DNA of 64,000 nt from Dactylonectria macrodidyma (taxonomy: Eukaryota > Ascomycota > Sordariomycetes > Hypocreales > Nectriaceae). The notes under the pieces are model-generated. The model was not told the DNA's origin. It was given only the letters and a program-made list of their open reading frames with translations, and did no database searches. The stretch is from assembly GCA_020744425.1 (NCBI GenBank), contig JAGMUV010000003.1:1178001-1242000 (forward strand), read 5' to 3'. Positions 34,694 through 46,302 of this stretch are shown one piece after another. The stretch's first letter is position 1; each line of letters starts with the position of its first letter. The translations under genes were made by a program, and so were the position numbers.

Positions 34694-37600
34694 ATGTTCT
34701 CCTCGCTGCTTCGTCCTAGGGCTGGCTCCCGTCGCGTCAACCGCCGACCCGATTCTACCGGCTCTCTGTCACCCCATCCAACACGCCGAGAATACACACC
34801 CCGGAGACATGCCACGGCCGATTTCACAGAGGCCGACGATGACGATGCTGACGATTCCAACGAAGAGGACCCGGTTCCCCGATTCCGAAACGATCGCCAT
34901 GTTGATGATGAAGCCGAAGACGACGACAGGGACGGCAACGATGATGACGGTGTCGACGAGGATGGCCGACGGGGCGGCCTCCCGGTTCTCCCTCTCTTTT
35001 CTGCCAGCCATTTGGGTTAGTGCACCCGTAATCGAGTTGAAAAGATGGATATCAGAGTAGCAGTTCTAACCACAGTCCCACAGATTCCTTGCCCATATAC
35101 AGCATCACTCATGCTATCCGAATAATCGTATCTGCCCGAACCGAGACGACCCTCACCTGGGACCAACTTCGATCCCCACAAGTCTCTCAATTCCTCGTCA
35201 AGCCGATGCAGCAGCAGATCCGAACCCAGCACTTCTCCCGCGCAACACTGTATGCCCTCATGGCTAATTGCCTGCAGTTCTGCAAGGAGGGCCAGCGATA
35301 TCCCAGCAACGCAGGCATTAGCAGCACCAGGGCCAAGGTCTGCGAGCTTCTCGCCCTCAAGCTGCTCAAGGAATACAACACCCGTGAACTCATTGATGCA
35401 CTCGCGTATGATTTTTACCCCCTGCAGGGGCTTCCTGGATCGCAGTCGCCTTCTGCCATCCGCCGGACCCCTCCCGGCTCCAAGATGCCGTTGATGGCTT
35501 CCCGCACGTCCACCCTCGAGGTTGCAATTCGAGCCTCAGCCAAGCACTTCCTTGCCCACCCTGTGGTCGTACAGCAACTAGATGCCATCTGGAGCGGTGC
35601 CATAACCTTTCACTCGTCTGCAGACAGCTTACACCGCGACCCAGCTCGAGATGTTAAGGGCCAGATTGGTAAACCCGATGCCAGGACCCCGTTACTCGGG
35701 TCCCTCCCGCCCAAGGAGAATTTCTCCAATGCCCCATTCGGAAGACGGACGGTGACGCTCTACGACCCTCGACAAGCATCCCTCCTCAAACTCTCCCGGC
35801 TCCGAGTCCCTCGATATCGGTCTTTCCTCTCCACGGTATCCCTTGCCGTACTGATTGGCCTCTTCCTCGCTGTTCTGGCCCAACGATCCGTTCAGATTAC
35901 AGGTCTCGAATTGATCTTTTGGTTCTGGAGTGCCGGTTTCATGTTGGATGAGCTTGTAGGCTTCAACGAACAGGGCTTTGCGCTTTACATCATGAGCTTT
36001 TGGAACATTTTCGATCTTGGCATCCTCATGCTCCTCATTGTCTACTACTGCATGCGTGCCTACGGCGTATTTCTGGTCGATCCTCATCATTGGAACGACA
36101 TGGCATATGACGTGCTTGCAGCAAATGCTATCCTACTCCTGCCGCGCATTTTCAGTATTCTTGATCACTACCAGTACTTCTCTCAGCTCCTCATTGCCTT
36201 CCGGATGATGGCTGTTGATTTGTTCGCGGTGTTTATTCTCATTGGAATTCTGTGCAGCGGATTCTTCGTCTTCTTCACTCTGTCTAAGAACTCATTCGAG
36301 GCAACTGAGGCTGCATACAAGATATTCCAGCTTCTCATGGGATTTACACCCGCTGCTTGGGACATGTGAGTCAACCTCAAGAGCAGACACCCGACATCGT
36401 CGGCTAACGACTATCAGGTGGCCAACATACAATTGGCTGGGGAGATCTTTGTTGGTTCTCTTTCTCATCATTTGCCACTTTTTAGTTGTGTAAGTTGAAT
36501 CCCCAACTCGCCAGGTTTGGTGTCTAACACGGACTGTAGCACAATACTCATCACTGTCCTGACCAACTCATTCATGACCATTGCGTCCAACGCCAATGAG
36601 GAACACCAGTAAGTCTAAGAGCGATTGGGTTTAACCGCTGGTCTAACGGTACGCCAGGTTTCTGTTCGCCATCAATACCATTACCATGGTAAAGAACGAC
36701 GCTCTGTTTTCCTATATTGCCCCCAGCAACATTTTTGCTTGGTTGCTCATGCCACTGCGATACTTCATGCCGTTAAGACATTTCGTGTGGCTGAACCGAA
36801 CCATCATCAAGATCACCCACTTTCCCGTCTTGTTCTGTATCTATCTGTATGAGAGGCTTTGGCTGGCTCCTTCCATGTACGAACCGACAGACCTGGTGGA
36901 ACACCCAGGTCGTGAACGAGGTAGGGCCATCTCATTTGCGGACCCTGTGGCTAGAGCAGCCATCTTCAGCCCTAGTATCCGGCTTCGTGAGGAGTCCGTG
37001 GCAGGATTCCAGAAGGATAGGGCCTTGGAGGAGGTCTTCCGACGGGCACCAGACCCCGTCACCCTGAGAACTCAGAGACGCCATGAGAGGAGGAAAACTC
37101 AGACCGCGATTCGGAATTGGATGGACCAACATGATGAAACGGGTGCATCACCAGGTAACTGGCCTTCGTTGGAGGGTGGCGCTGTCCCCAACTGGCAGAG
37201 GAGGTTGAGTGTGGGGTGGGAGCGCACGTCCAACCTCAGACGTGTATCAGATGTCAGGTCAGCGGCGAGCGATCCCGCTGATCTATTGTCGAATAGCGGA
37301 CATCCGCTGCGACATGAGCGTTTCTTGAGGACCCTTGCGACTTCTGAAGCACCTGAGTACAAGGACCAAACCGACGCTGATGGCGACGACGAGTTGGTCA
37401 CCAACGATGAAGACGAAGACGACAACGGCACAAACGCGGAGATGAGTCGAGCTGGCGGGCATGTCCGTATTCCAGAGGAGCCCGAGGAAAGCTACTTTAC
37501 TTCACAGATGGCGTCAGGATTTGGCAAATTGGCATCTTCGGTAAGCTCTTCCGGCAAGGACGTGCCTCCAACGCCACGCCCGAGACGGGGTGCGCACAAT

Positions 37601-38425
37601 CGCACCATGTCGACCAACACGATTCTCTTCAACCCCCAGGAAATGAAGCAGGTCCAGGGTGCTTCGCCGGTATCACCCCCTCACGCTGGACAACCTCGGC
37701 CGCGAACTAGTGGGCGCACAACCGGAGAGAAGACGCCAACTCACGCTACACGTCGTAGCTCACCCCGTCGATCATTGTATGTGGCCGGTTCCAAGCCCCG
37801 ACCTGTGATACCTCCACGAGTAGAATCGGGCGGCGTCGTGACCCGGTCTGCCCTACTCAGTATTGAACCTCGAAACCGACCGCGAGAGGTCAGGAGGATG
37901 CCATCGTTGGATTTAAGTGCTATATCAGACCACATCCCGTTCGGCAACGACGACTCTCATGCAGTTATGCCCGGAAGTTTCCAGACGCAGATGGCCATGG
38001 CGATGATGAAGGACAACCGGCTGCGGGCAGCTGGGAGCATCGACGCCTCGGATCGAGACAGGATGGGACGACTAGTATTGGCTCGGATGAAGACGCTCGA
38101 AGAGAGCTTCGCCGATGTGATCCGGGAGATGCGGGATTCCAAAAATACCTCGACAGCCCCCACAACTCGGCGTAACTCTTCGGGTGATGAGGCCAGGGGG
38201 TCAGCCATGATTGAAGTCGCCGGGCGAGATCGACTCCGCAGGAACAAGACCGAGGCCTCGTCCAAGAAAGTGCCCGCTTCGAAACGGCCCGTCAGCCGTA
38301 GGAGTCTAAAAGAGCCAAAGACGTCATGGGACATCAAGGGCAAGGGAAAGGAGATGGTATACTCGTCGGGTGAGGAAGACGAAACCGACGACGAGGACAC
38401 GTTCCACAAGGGCGGCTCCGTGTGA
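34694..38425 (+). CDS. YVC1: Vacuolar TRP-type calcium channel Yvc1
   Basis: Five exons: 34694-35015, 35084-36365, 36418-36489, 36540-36608 and 36658-38425; 1170 residues. The N-terminal 100 residues are acidic and disordered. A conserved cytoplasmic domain follows (DSLPIYSITHAIRIIVSART, then RATLYALMANCLQFCKEGQR). The membrane part has the expected hydrophobic spans, starting near YRSFLSTVSLAVLIGLFLAV, with an ELIFWFWSAGFMLDEL span. The pore loop NSFEATEAAYKIFQLLMGF precedes the last span, which is split by two introns (LGRSLLVLFLIICHFLVV, then TILITVLTNSFMTIASNA). The C-terminal 550 residues are cytosolic, Ser/Arg-rich with acidic patches, longer than in yeast. Yvc1 releases Ca2+ from the vacuole in response to osmotic and Ca2+ signals. 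All four introns sit in or before the pore region. Confidence 0.88.
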
Positions 38426-38917
38426 AAAGGCACTTGGTCGGCGTTGGCGGTGTCGGCGTTAATCCAATTGCGAATCTGTGTCTGCATTTTTAGTTGCATT
38501 TGCTGGGCGTTGGGAGACTGCTTTTGATTTTTGGGTCCAGGTCGAGTAGCCAGGACCGAGACATGTTCGAGCCATGTATGAGAGACTGGAGTAATGGTGG
38601 TTGTAATTATGCGAATGGAACTGAACCTGACGTGACCTCAGCATGTAACCTGTATCATAGCATTTGTCTGTATGTATTTATGTATATCGATTTAGCCCTT
38701 GAACGCTGCCTCCTTGGAGGCTCCTGTCTTCATTCACCCCAGTTCTCGTATGCTGGTCTTGGGTATCATTCGCCCGCACGCCGTTATCGCCATTCTTGCC
38801 TGAAGATCCTGCCAACGCCGTGTTGTTGAAGTTTCATCGATTGGTCCTCTCAGTCCCTTGAATGTTCCGTCGTCTTGTCAATTGACACATCTTCAACCTG
38901 CTCGGCCGAGTCATCAA
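38426..38917. other. Intergenic, convergent 3' ends
   Basis: 3' flanks of YVC1 and the small membrane protein gene. No coding support. Confidence 0.6.
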
Positions 38918-39204
38918 TCAGATGCCGCCGCCACTACGATCGACGGAAACATATCCGTGGGGCGCTTTGCGAGTGCGCTGCTCGACGTCGTTGTGGTTGA
39001 GCGAGGCGGCCTTGTACTTGAAGGCGACGGCCGTGGCGGTTGCGGCGGCGGCGAAGACAAGTACGGCTTTGTGTCGCCTGGGTGAGGAACAATTGAGCTT
39101 GGGGTTCTGTGGCGTGTAGAAGGCGGGGGGCGTCATGGGTGCACTTACAGAAACGGACGGGTGGAGGTGGAGATGGAAGAGATGGTAGGCTTGGTGGTTT
39201 CCAT
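38918..39204 (-). CDS. Small single-span membrane protein, 71 residues
   Basis: Exon 1 is 39204-39149 and exon 2 is 39077-38918, joined across a 71-bp intron with a GTAAGT donor and an ACCCAG acceptor. The protein starts METTKPTISSISTSTRPFLR, has one hydrophobic span (AVLVFAAAATATAVAFKYKA) and ends in a polar tail with NHNDVEQRTRKAPHGYVSVD. The short basic/hydroxylated N-terminus followed by an Ala-rich span could place it in a mitochondrial or ER membrane; that is inference. I recognise no family. Splicing, codon bias and a typical leader support a real gene. Confidence 0.6.
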
Positions 39205-41497
39205 TGTCGGCGCAAGACGTGAGACACGAGGCGGGGAGGGAGATGAGGAAGATGGATTCGCGAGCAATCACTAGGAATGTGCAAAGGTGGGAAAAAGGAA
39301 GTTGGACGGATGAAGCTGGGCAGATGAAGTTAAACAGACAGAGTTGGACCGTGTGGAGGGGAGGCAAATTAGTTAGTCAAGGACGGAAGCGGGAGAGATG
39401 TGATAAGGAAGGACGAAAGTCTAAAGCCGAGACAGCTGAGTTGGTATACATACGAACTGCAAGGGAGCAGAAGGAGACGCGAAGAGGCGTTGGTTCATTA
39501 CGTAGGTACCTACCAAGCCAAGTAAGGTCATCGGTAGCAAGCATCAAGCTCCATGCACGACGGTAAGCTACGGGTATCTTAACCCATGTTGTCTCATCCC
39601 ATCCCCTTCTGCCCGAGCATACCATTGGGGACGTTTGCCGAGATATTTCCCAGAAGGCCCAGCTAGCCTAGAGGTAGCTTTAGATAGCTAATAGGCTGAC
39701 GCTGGCTTTTTGTTGGGACCACCACGCCACGGTGAGAAGGTGGTGAGTGGCGTGGTGTGGTGTCTGTAGTGCGTCGAGGTTCTGTCCTGCACAGCAGGCA
39801 CGGCAGTCCAGCAGTGGCTCGGAGCCGTAAACATGAGCAGTTCGTTTCCTATTCATGCCGACTGCATGCAACCTAAGCTGGAGCCGGATGAGGGGCACGC
39901 GACACTAGACGCGACACTAACAGCCAGTTAGACGCCTCATCAGGCGGGGGAGAATGCGGGGAGAAGGGAGTCTAAGTGCGTACGTAGTAGTAAAAGGGGA
40001 GGCGGGCAAGGGTAGTCATGACAAGCTAAGGAATTGAGGGGGACGAGATTGGACAGTTGCCTCGGTCTGTGGATGCCTAGGTACAGTAGATGATAAGCCG
40101 GGAGCTCGATCAGGGATATAAAAAAACAGTAGGGGTTTTTTCTTTCTTTTTTGAGATGCAATACTGTGTACTGTTCTTCCTCCACGTAGCGTTATCGGTA
40201 AGTTTGTTGTTTGCTTGTTTCTCTTTTAGCCTTCCAACACGGCCACAACAGCAAAGAAACCAAACCGCTGCATATTCTCACGACACTATTTGGCTTTCGT
40301 TGATGCATGAAAAAAATCGCACATGGAGAATTCGGCTAGGGCTACGGCTGCCAAGCACAATCATGATTGTATCCTCCAAGGAACTGACTGACTGTCGTCA
40401 TTCGTCGTCAGCCCGGTCTCTACCCGTCCGTCTGCCTACCCTACAGATATGGCCTTTGAGCTTGTTGCCTTCTTTCTCCCTTACCAAAGGCTAGATAGAT
40501 CCAGCACTCTCGAGTCCATCCCCCCTCGCCAACGTCGTTTTGGCCACTTGGTCCCTTTGGATACCACATGGGGGATTTGGCATCCTGATTGGACGTGACG
40601 CTGTCGCCTGCTGACCTGTCATTCAATCCCCGCAGCAGTTCCTAACAAATCAAGGGTGTACCTTTCATTTGACTAGGTGGAAAACCTACCTCGCCTTGGT
40701 CTTTACTGTGTGGTATCAATCGCAATGACCAAAAATCCTAACTTGGATGCACTTGTGCCAACTCTGAAATTGCTGCATCTCTTCCCCTGCGGCTTCTAAT
40801 ATCTAAGGTCTTGAGACGAGGCACCTACCACAAAATGTACTAATGTAGATACAATGTGCTGACGGCCAGCCAAAACTATAAGTATCACCCCCTAGGCTGG
40901 GTGTACAGCTCACCTGCGGGCTGACCAGCAGATCAGCCTCATTCATTCCCTCAAGGCAACCACCGCTCAGGCATCAACTTCAACACATTTTTGCTCCTAG
41001 TTTGCTCACCAAATCGTGACTCCTCCTACCCACATTGTCTCAAGCTCGTCCGCATTTTCATTCCACTCCAGACCTTGCTCCAGCCTATACCAGCCTGTAA
41101 CCCTCCCGCGTTTGCCTGGGCTCACATGCACCGCCTCAAACGGCGTCACAACAAATCTCACACCATTATCTCTTGACCTTGGCTGCCTGCTGCCATCAGC
41201 CCTCGATCGCCGTGGCATTGTCGCATCATTTGATGCGACTAGGCCGCAAACAGCCCTCCCAGCGTGTGGCTTGCTGAGCTTCTCTGCTTTTAATTCTTCT
41301 CCTTCTCAATCCTCTCATCCTCACTGCCATCATCCGCTTCCTGGATCCATCAACAGTAAACCACGTTACCACCGACGTATCGCCTGAATCTCCATAAACC
41401 CACGCACCGCCGCACCTCGGTAATTCGCCACTCGTACATTCCTGGAAACGAACCCTTCTCACACCTTGCACTCTATTCCACAGATTGTGTGCCCACC
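39205..41497. other. 2.3-kb divergent intergenic region
   Basis: Upstream regions of the 71-residue protein and of the 938-residue protein. Frames in this stretch are short and low complexity. A pyrimidine-rich leader precedes the second gene from about 40960, after a TATAAGTA at 40876-40883. No gene is supported. Confidence 0.5.
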
Positions 41498-44314
41498 ATG
41501 GATTTGGGTCACATCTGGAACAGTGATAACGGGGAAGCTGTGCTTGACCCTTGGGTCGACTCGATGGAAGATATTGACCACGTTGGCGGGGTAGCTGAAG
41601 AGACCGAGATGACCTCGACAAGGGCGACAGGCGTCCCTGCCTTTGTTCCAGCGACCGAGTCATTATTTGCAACCGTCAGAGAGGCTATGGACCATACAGA
41701 GCCTACAGAGACCTCAGAGACCTCAGAGACCTCAGCGACATTAGAAACGGCAATAACTCGTGACAACGCAAGCACGCGCTTCCCCCAAGCCAACAGCATG
41801 TCAAGATGGGCTAACATCCATTTCAACAAGCCCTCTGGCATGACGGAAAAGAGGCCGCCGAGACTCTTGAAACCCGATGACATTGAATCGACTCGCAGAT
41901 TCGAACTGTATCGTCTCCACTCCGTCAGCTTCGAGCTGGATGAGGGAGACACGCTTGTCATTATCGACTTCCCACCCCTCCCAAAGGCCACTCGCAACAA
42001 AGCCGCTGACTGCAATGGAATCGCATACAGATGCCAGCAGTTCCGCGTCCATTCCCAAAAACTACTCGACATCAATTCCCCCAAATTCAATGAGATGCTC
42101 GGACCGACGTACCAATTTAGGACATTGAGACGCCGCAAGCTGGTTAACAAACTTCCTCCCGGCGTCAAATATGTGCTGGACCTAACACCGCCGTCCGAAG
42201 GGGACGAACTCGTCTTCCAAATGACCGAACTGTCCCTGACACCGGGAGTCGCCAATTGGTGGAGCTCTTCGGCACTTCAAGATGTCGATTTATGGCTTGT
42301 CTGCGGCCATGACGACATCTGTTTGTGTGATCGAGAAACTCCCTCATCTCCAAAGGAGGGGATACCTGGTGATGAGTGTTCTTCAGAACCAAGTACACCA
42401 AATCCATTGACCCAGGGCCTGGGCATACCTCAATTAAGGTACCAGGAAGGTGGCCGCGCGATAGAGCTCCCACTGGACCCCGAACAGATCCTCTCGATGA
42501 AAGCCCGGGGTGAATCTAGCCTCTACCAAACACCAGGATATCGACGCGTTCCAGACTACTGCCCATTCCGTCACCGTAATGGCATCATTCGATTACTTAT
42601 GATCATCGAAGGAAAGGGTGTCATTCTAGATTCAGCTTGCCGAGTCTGGACTCTGGTGAGGCTCAGCAAGATGTTCGATTGCAGTTCGGTCATCAGGGAC
42701 CGAGTGGCACAGTGGATCATGCACGGCTCCAACACCCGTTTCATCGAGGTATTACCCGAAGAAGCCCTGCAGATTGCATTTACTTTGGAGCTTCCAGGGG
42801 TGGCTCAGGCTGCCTTTCGAATTCTTGTCAATGAACTCGCCCTTAAAGAGGCAGATGACAAGGTTGACAACAGGAAACCGACAAAGACTACCGCCTTTGG
42901 CCGAAAGCTGGGTGATCTGCCGGACGAGCTGAGCAACCTTGTTCAGCATGCCGCACTGGCACTTGTCGAACGCGTTTCGAATCTGGATGCTAACCTCCGG
43001 AATACAGACATGTTCGACTTTTGGGACATTGATGAATGGAACCGACTCAGAGCGATTGAGCAACTTCTCAGTCAAGAGCAAGGTTCAAGAGTAGCCAAGG
43101 CTCTTGAAAAGATCCGATTCCTCATGGAAGCCCTCGTATACGAGATCACCGAGAAGTATGACCACGCAACTTCCACGACATTTCAATCCGACCCTACCGT
43201 GCCCGTCAGCATGGACCAAGACCGAGCTACATATGTGAAGCCAACGGACTACGAAAAGATTGTGCCGATCATGAAAATGCTGAATCCCATTCAGTTGCTC
43301 CTCTGCTCGCTCACGTATAACGAGTTCGGAGCAAGCCTCGATTCCAGCATCTACTGTGGACAACGGAGCAGAGTAGTAGGCCAAGATAGAAGGCATTTTA
43401 CTCAACTAGTCGACGATGCGACCAATGCACTCGGGGATGTCATCCGCGAGAGCCCAATGCTAGCTTATTCGGAGGCGTGGGCGCCGTGTTTTGACCAGAA
43501 CAGCTCAAGCCCGTACAATGCGAATTACCGTCAACTACGAAAGCCGCTTATAAACCTGTACAGCCTCGAACTCACCATCAAGGACAAGCTCAGACCAATC
43601 ACCCTGTCTTGGCTCCGTTTCGACATCGAACCGCCGCTCAACATAACCCGTCACCTACTCCTCACGCTCACTAACAACGAGATGAAGTTCTTACCCCTCT
43701 GGGCTGGTGGCTGTGATGATGGCACGGGAGGCGTCTTTGAGACTCAGATTCCGCCGGCCCTCGTGGGACCCAATGGTCCCGGACCTTCGTATCATACTGG
43801 CATTACGATCCCGTCTCTGCCCTCGAGCGGCGAAGGATCAATGATTGAAGATTTGGCCGAGCTGAGATTGCGGGGCAGCACCACAAATGGATCCGTCGAC
43901 GCGCAGGATAGCATTTCGACTGTGTACCGCCCGGACAAAATAATTGCGGACGACGTTTCCATTCTGTCAGAGGCCTTTACAGCAGACGCAACCGAGTACC
44001 AGGCCGCTAAATTCGAAGTTCCAGTGGACCACCAGAGCATGGGATCCGCGGTTGACACGCTCGTCGAGGACACCGACTCAGAGTTCCAGTCTACCGCTGC
44101 CGACAGAGAGTTAACGCCTACTGGTGATGAAGAGGACGAAGAGGACGAAGAGGACGAAGAGGACGAAGAGGACGAAGAACAAGAAGATAATGATGACAAC
44201 GACGTTGACATGGAGTTTTGGAATGAACCGATTGGCAGCGAGAGTGAGAGTGAGAGCGACAGCGACAACGATAGCGTCGTTATGATCGAGAATGAAAACA
44301 CTCGACTTGATTGA
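41498..44314 (+). CDS. Fungal hypothetical protein with acidic C-terminal repeats
   Basis: Single-exon frame of 938 residues from the ATG at 41498; the frame opens slightly upstream but without another ATG. I do not recognise a named family. The first 100 residues are Thr/Glu-rich with a TSETSETSAT repeat. A folded region near 120-250 includes RCQQFRVHSQKLLDINSPKF and FNEMLG, which resembles a degenerate BTB-type start (HSxxLxxxSPxFxxML). Later blocks include DYCPFRHRNGIIRLLMIIEG and WTLVRLSKMFDCSSVIRDRV. The C-terminus is a repeated Glu-Glu-Asp tract (DNA about 44127-44181) and a Ser-Glu/Ser-Asp tract (about 44238-44276). No signal peptide or membrane span is visible. A nuclear or cytosolic scaffold-like role is possible but unsupported. 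It is convergent with TAP42. Confidence 0.8.
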   Translation: MDLGHIWNSDNGEAVLDPWVDSMEDIDHVGGVAEETEMTSTRATGVPAFVPATESLFATVREAMDHTEPTETSETSETSATLETAITRDNASTRFPQANSMSRWANIHFNKPSGMTEKRPPRLLKPDDIESTRRFELYRLHSVSFELDEGDTLVIIDFPPLPKATRNKAADCNGIAYRCQQFRVHSQKLLDINSPKFNEMLGPTYQFRTLRRRKLVNKLPPGVKYVLDLTPPSEGDELVFQMTELSLTPGVANWWSSSALQDVDLWLVCGHDDICLCDRETPSSPKEGIPGDECSSEPSTPNPLTQGLGIPQLRYQEGGRAIELPLDPEQILSMKARGESSLYQTPGYRRVPDYCPFRHRNGIIRLLMIIEGKGVILDSACRVWTLVRLSKMFDCSSVIRDRVAQWIMHGSNTRFIEVLPEEALQIAFTLELPGVAQAAFRILVNELALKEADDKVDNRKPTKTTAFGRKLGDLPDELSNLVQHAALALVERVSNLDANLRNTDMFDFWDIDEWNRLRAIEQLLSQEQGSRVAKALEKIRFLMEALVYEITEKYDHATSTTFQSDPTVPVSMDQDRATYVKPTDYEKIVPIMKMLNPIQLLLCSLTYNEFGASLDSSIYCGQRSRVVGQDRRHFTQLVDDATNALGDVIRESPMLAYSEAWAPCFDQNSSSPYNANYRQLRKPLINLYSLELTIKDKLRPITLSWLRFDIEPPLNITRHLLLTLTNNEMKFLPLWAGGCDDGTGGVFETQIPPALVGPNGPGPSYHTGITIPSLPSSGEGSMIEDLAELRLRGSTTNGSVDAQDSISTVYRPDKIIADDVSILSEAFTADATEYQAAKFEVPVDHQSMGSAVDTLVEDTDSEFQSTAADRELTPTGDEEDEEDEEDEEDEEDEEQEDNDDNDVDMEFWNEPIGSESESESDSDNDSVVMIENENTRLD
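44127..44181 (+). repeat. 9-bp coding repeat encoding Glu-Glu-Asp
   Basis: GAAGAGGAC is repeated about six times in frame inside the 938-residue protein gene, giving an uninterrupted acidic tract. A second, imperfect GAGAGT/GACAGC tract follows at about 44238-44276. Confidence 0.9.
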
Positions 44315-44700
44315 TGAACGGTTCTTGATTTCAGGGGCTATAATCACGAAGAAACGAAAATGGAGAGCCAACATACTCTCTGCCTAATATGAGAGTGTAG
44401 ATTGGACTACGATATTTCACTTCATGTACCTACTTAGTATTTAAACAAACGCACGTGGAATGCGCATGATGGCTATTGCCGCAACGAGATACGAAAAGAG
44501 CTGGGGGTATCAATCCATTTTCCATTTCCTGCTCTACAAGCTTTCTACTTTGGGTTGCATTTCTCATTTTGTTGTCCAGTACCAAATTCATCATAAACGC
44601 CAAGGCAATCAATGTTCACCATGCATGCCATGCTCGACAAAGATGTCTATCCCATCCTGTATACATAGCGATATAAAACCAAATAAAATCTCACATTCAC
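44315..44700. other. Intergenic, convergent 3' ends
   Basis: 3' flanks of the 938-residue protein gene and TAP42. A/T-rich, no supported frame. Confidence 0.6.
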
Positions 44701-45762
44701 CTAACCCCGGTTTAGAGTGTTGCCAGCGCCCTTGGGGTTATGGTCGGTGAACTCGTCCCAGGCGCGGGCCTTGTATGTGGCCTCGTCGGCAGCTTCCATG
44801 TCGTCCTCGTCGACGACGGGCTTCTCCTCGACACCGCCCTGCAGGATGTTGCCGCGGCGCTTCTCTTCCTCGAGATACTCGTCGATGCTCATGGTCGGCA
44901 GGTTGTGGCCGGAGCGGAAGACGCCCTTGGCCAGGTCGGTCCGCGAGCCGACGAGCGTGAAGGGCTGCAGCGGCTTGCCCTTGGCCGAGAGCAGAGGCCC
45001 GCCTCGGTTTGTCAGGCTGCGCAGCGGCTGGTCGAGTCGCGTGGCTTCGTCGTCGTTGGGTCTGGGGGCGGTCGAGGGGGAAGACGAGGGATCGGGTCGG
45101 GGCGCCTGGGCCAGCATGTCGAACTCGCGGTTGAGGGCGTCGAGGGCCTGCATGGTGGTGTGGACGGCAAAGGTGACGTTGGTGAGATATAGCTCGCGCA
45201 CGACCTCCTCGTCGCCGTGGTCGAGGTAGCGCGGGTTGCGGCGTAGCGTGTCGAGCTTTTCTTTGAGCTGCTTCTCGGCCTTGTAGTTTGCAATCTTGCC
45301 GTCGCGGCGGGCCGTCATATCGCTACCGGCGGCTATGACAGCGAAAGTGGCTGGATCATCGCGATATCGCTCAATCAGGCGATTGTAGGGCGCAACCACC
45401 AGAGAATAGCCGTCGATGAGGGCGAGGAAGCGCTCGTAGGCGGCGCGGGACTGCTCGAGGACGGCGGCGCGCTGGTCGACCTGGAAGCCCGGTGTGCGCT
45501 GGACGAGCTCGGCGACGTGGAAGTCGAGCAGCAGGTACGGCAAATCCGAAGTGGCGATGTCCTCGGCGCCCTCGTTGGGTGAGAAGATGGCAACGCGGCT
45601 GAGCTGTTCGCGCGCGCGGGCGTACAGGCCGAGGGCTTTGTCGAGCTCGGTTCGGTAGGCCGGCGACGTGGCTGGAAGCGTCGTGCTCTCCAACACGCGC
45701 CGCTGGTCCTCGGCGGCTTGGAAGAGGGACTTGAGAGTCTGAGGTTCGTCGGACGAGGTCAT
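44701..45762 (-). CDS. TAP42: TAP42/alpha4-like PP2A regulatory protein
   Basis: Uninterrupted 353-residue frame. The N-terminal 230 residues are all-helical in style, with the Tap42 hallmarks LPYLLLDFHVAELVQRTP, ALIDGYSLVVAPYNRLIERY, RDGKIANYKAEKQLKEKLDT and EEVVRELYLTNVTFAVHTTM. The C-terminus has the conserved KPLQPFTLVGSRTDLAKGVF block and SIDEYLEEEKRRGNILQGG, ending in the acidic and Arg/Asn-rich tail. Tap42 binds and stabilises PP2A-type catalytic subunits downstream of TORC1 in the cytosol. Length is normal for the family. A 12-bp palindrome CTTATCGATAAG lies 184 bp upstream of the ATG, and a triple TATAGGG run is in the leader. Confidence 0.95.
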   Translation of the reverse strand: MTSSDEPQTLKSLFQAAEDQRRVLESTTLPATSPAYRTELDKALGLYARAREQLSRVAIFSPNEGAEDIATSDLPYLLLDFHVAELVQRTPGFQVDQRAAVLEQSRAAYERFLALIDGYSLVVAPYNRLIERYRDDPATFAVIAAGSDMTARRDGKIANYKAEKQLKEKLDTLRRNPRYLDHGDEEVVRELYLTNVTFAVHTTMQALDALNREFDMLAQAPRPDPSSSPSTAPRPNDDEATRLDQPLRSLTNRGGPLLSAKGKPLQPFTLVGSRTDLAKGVFRSGHNLPTMSIDEYLEEEKRRGNILQGGVEEKPVVDEDDMEAADEATYKARAWDEFTDHNPKGAGNTLNRG

Positions 45763-46302
45763 TGTGTCGGTAGGGAAGGTATAGGGTATAGGGTATAGGG
45801 TACAGAGAAGAACAAGAACAACAAGAAGAGGAGGGGAAGGGGGGGAAGGAGGAGAAGGAGGAGGGGGATACAGGTCGAAGTTGCTGGATGGTGTTTTACA
45901 AATCCCACCCTCCTCCTCAGACAGCCCCGCGCTAACTAGAGCTACCTTATCGATAAGCCGCTGCTACTAAGAAAGGGTAGGTTCTTTAGCTTTTAACTAT
46001 TTGCATTCATCAGGGCATGACTACGACACCAAGAATATGATCAACGATCAGCAACACCATCATTGTATTTCAGATCTGGATATCAATAGCAATAATAAAG
46101 CTCGGTTCCGGAAGCAACGTGTCCACGTTCCTGACGCCTCAGCACATGCCCCCTAGATGTTTCATCATGAGTGTGCCACCGGCTGCTCTGGACTCTTACA
46201 AGAAAGTGCAAACGAAGGAAAAAATAGCAAGGTGAAGAAATGCAACTGACAGCATCACAATAAAATGTCACACCAAGACTCTTGTCCCTAGAGTCAACAA
46301 AT
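45763..46302. other. TAP42 promoter and TOP2 3' region
   Basis: The TAP42 leader is purine-rich on the + strand with three TATAGGG units at about 45780-45800. CTTATCGATAAG is at 45946-45957. The remainder is the 3' flank of TOP2. No coding support. Confidence 0.6.
45946..45957. promoter_or_regulatory. CTTATCGATAAG palindrome upstream of TAP42
   Basis: Perfect 12-bp palindrome with the core TTATCGATAA, 184 bp before the TAP42 ATG. The same core half-site recurs before BMS1 and RRN5. Confidence 0.5.

Noticed and set aside
45780..45800. Three TATAGGG units resembling telomeric repeats
   Set aside because: Only three copies, and the unit is not TTAGGG. It sits in an ordinary purine-rich leader of TAP42.
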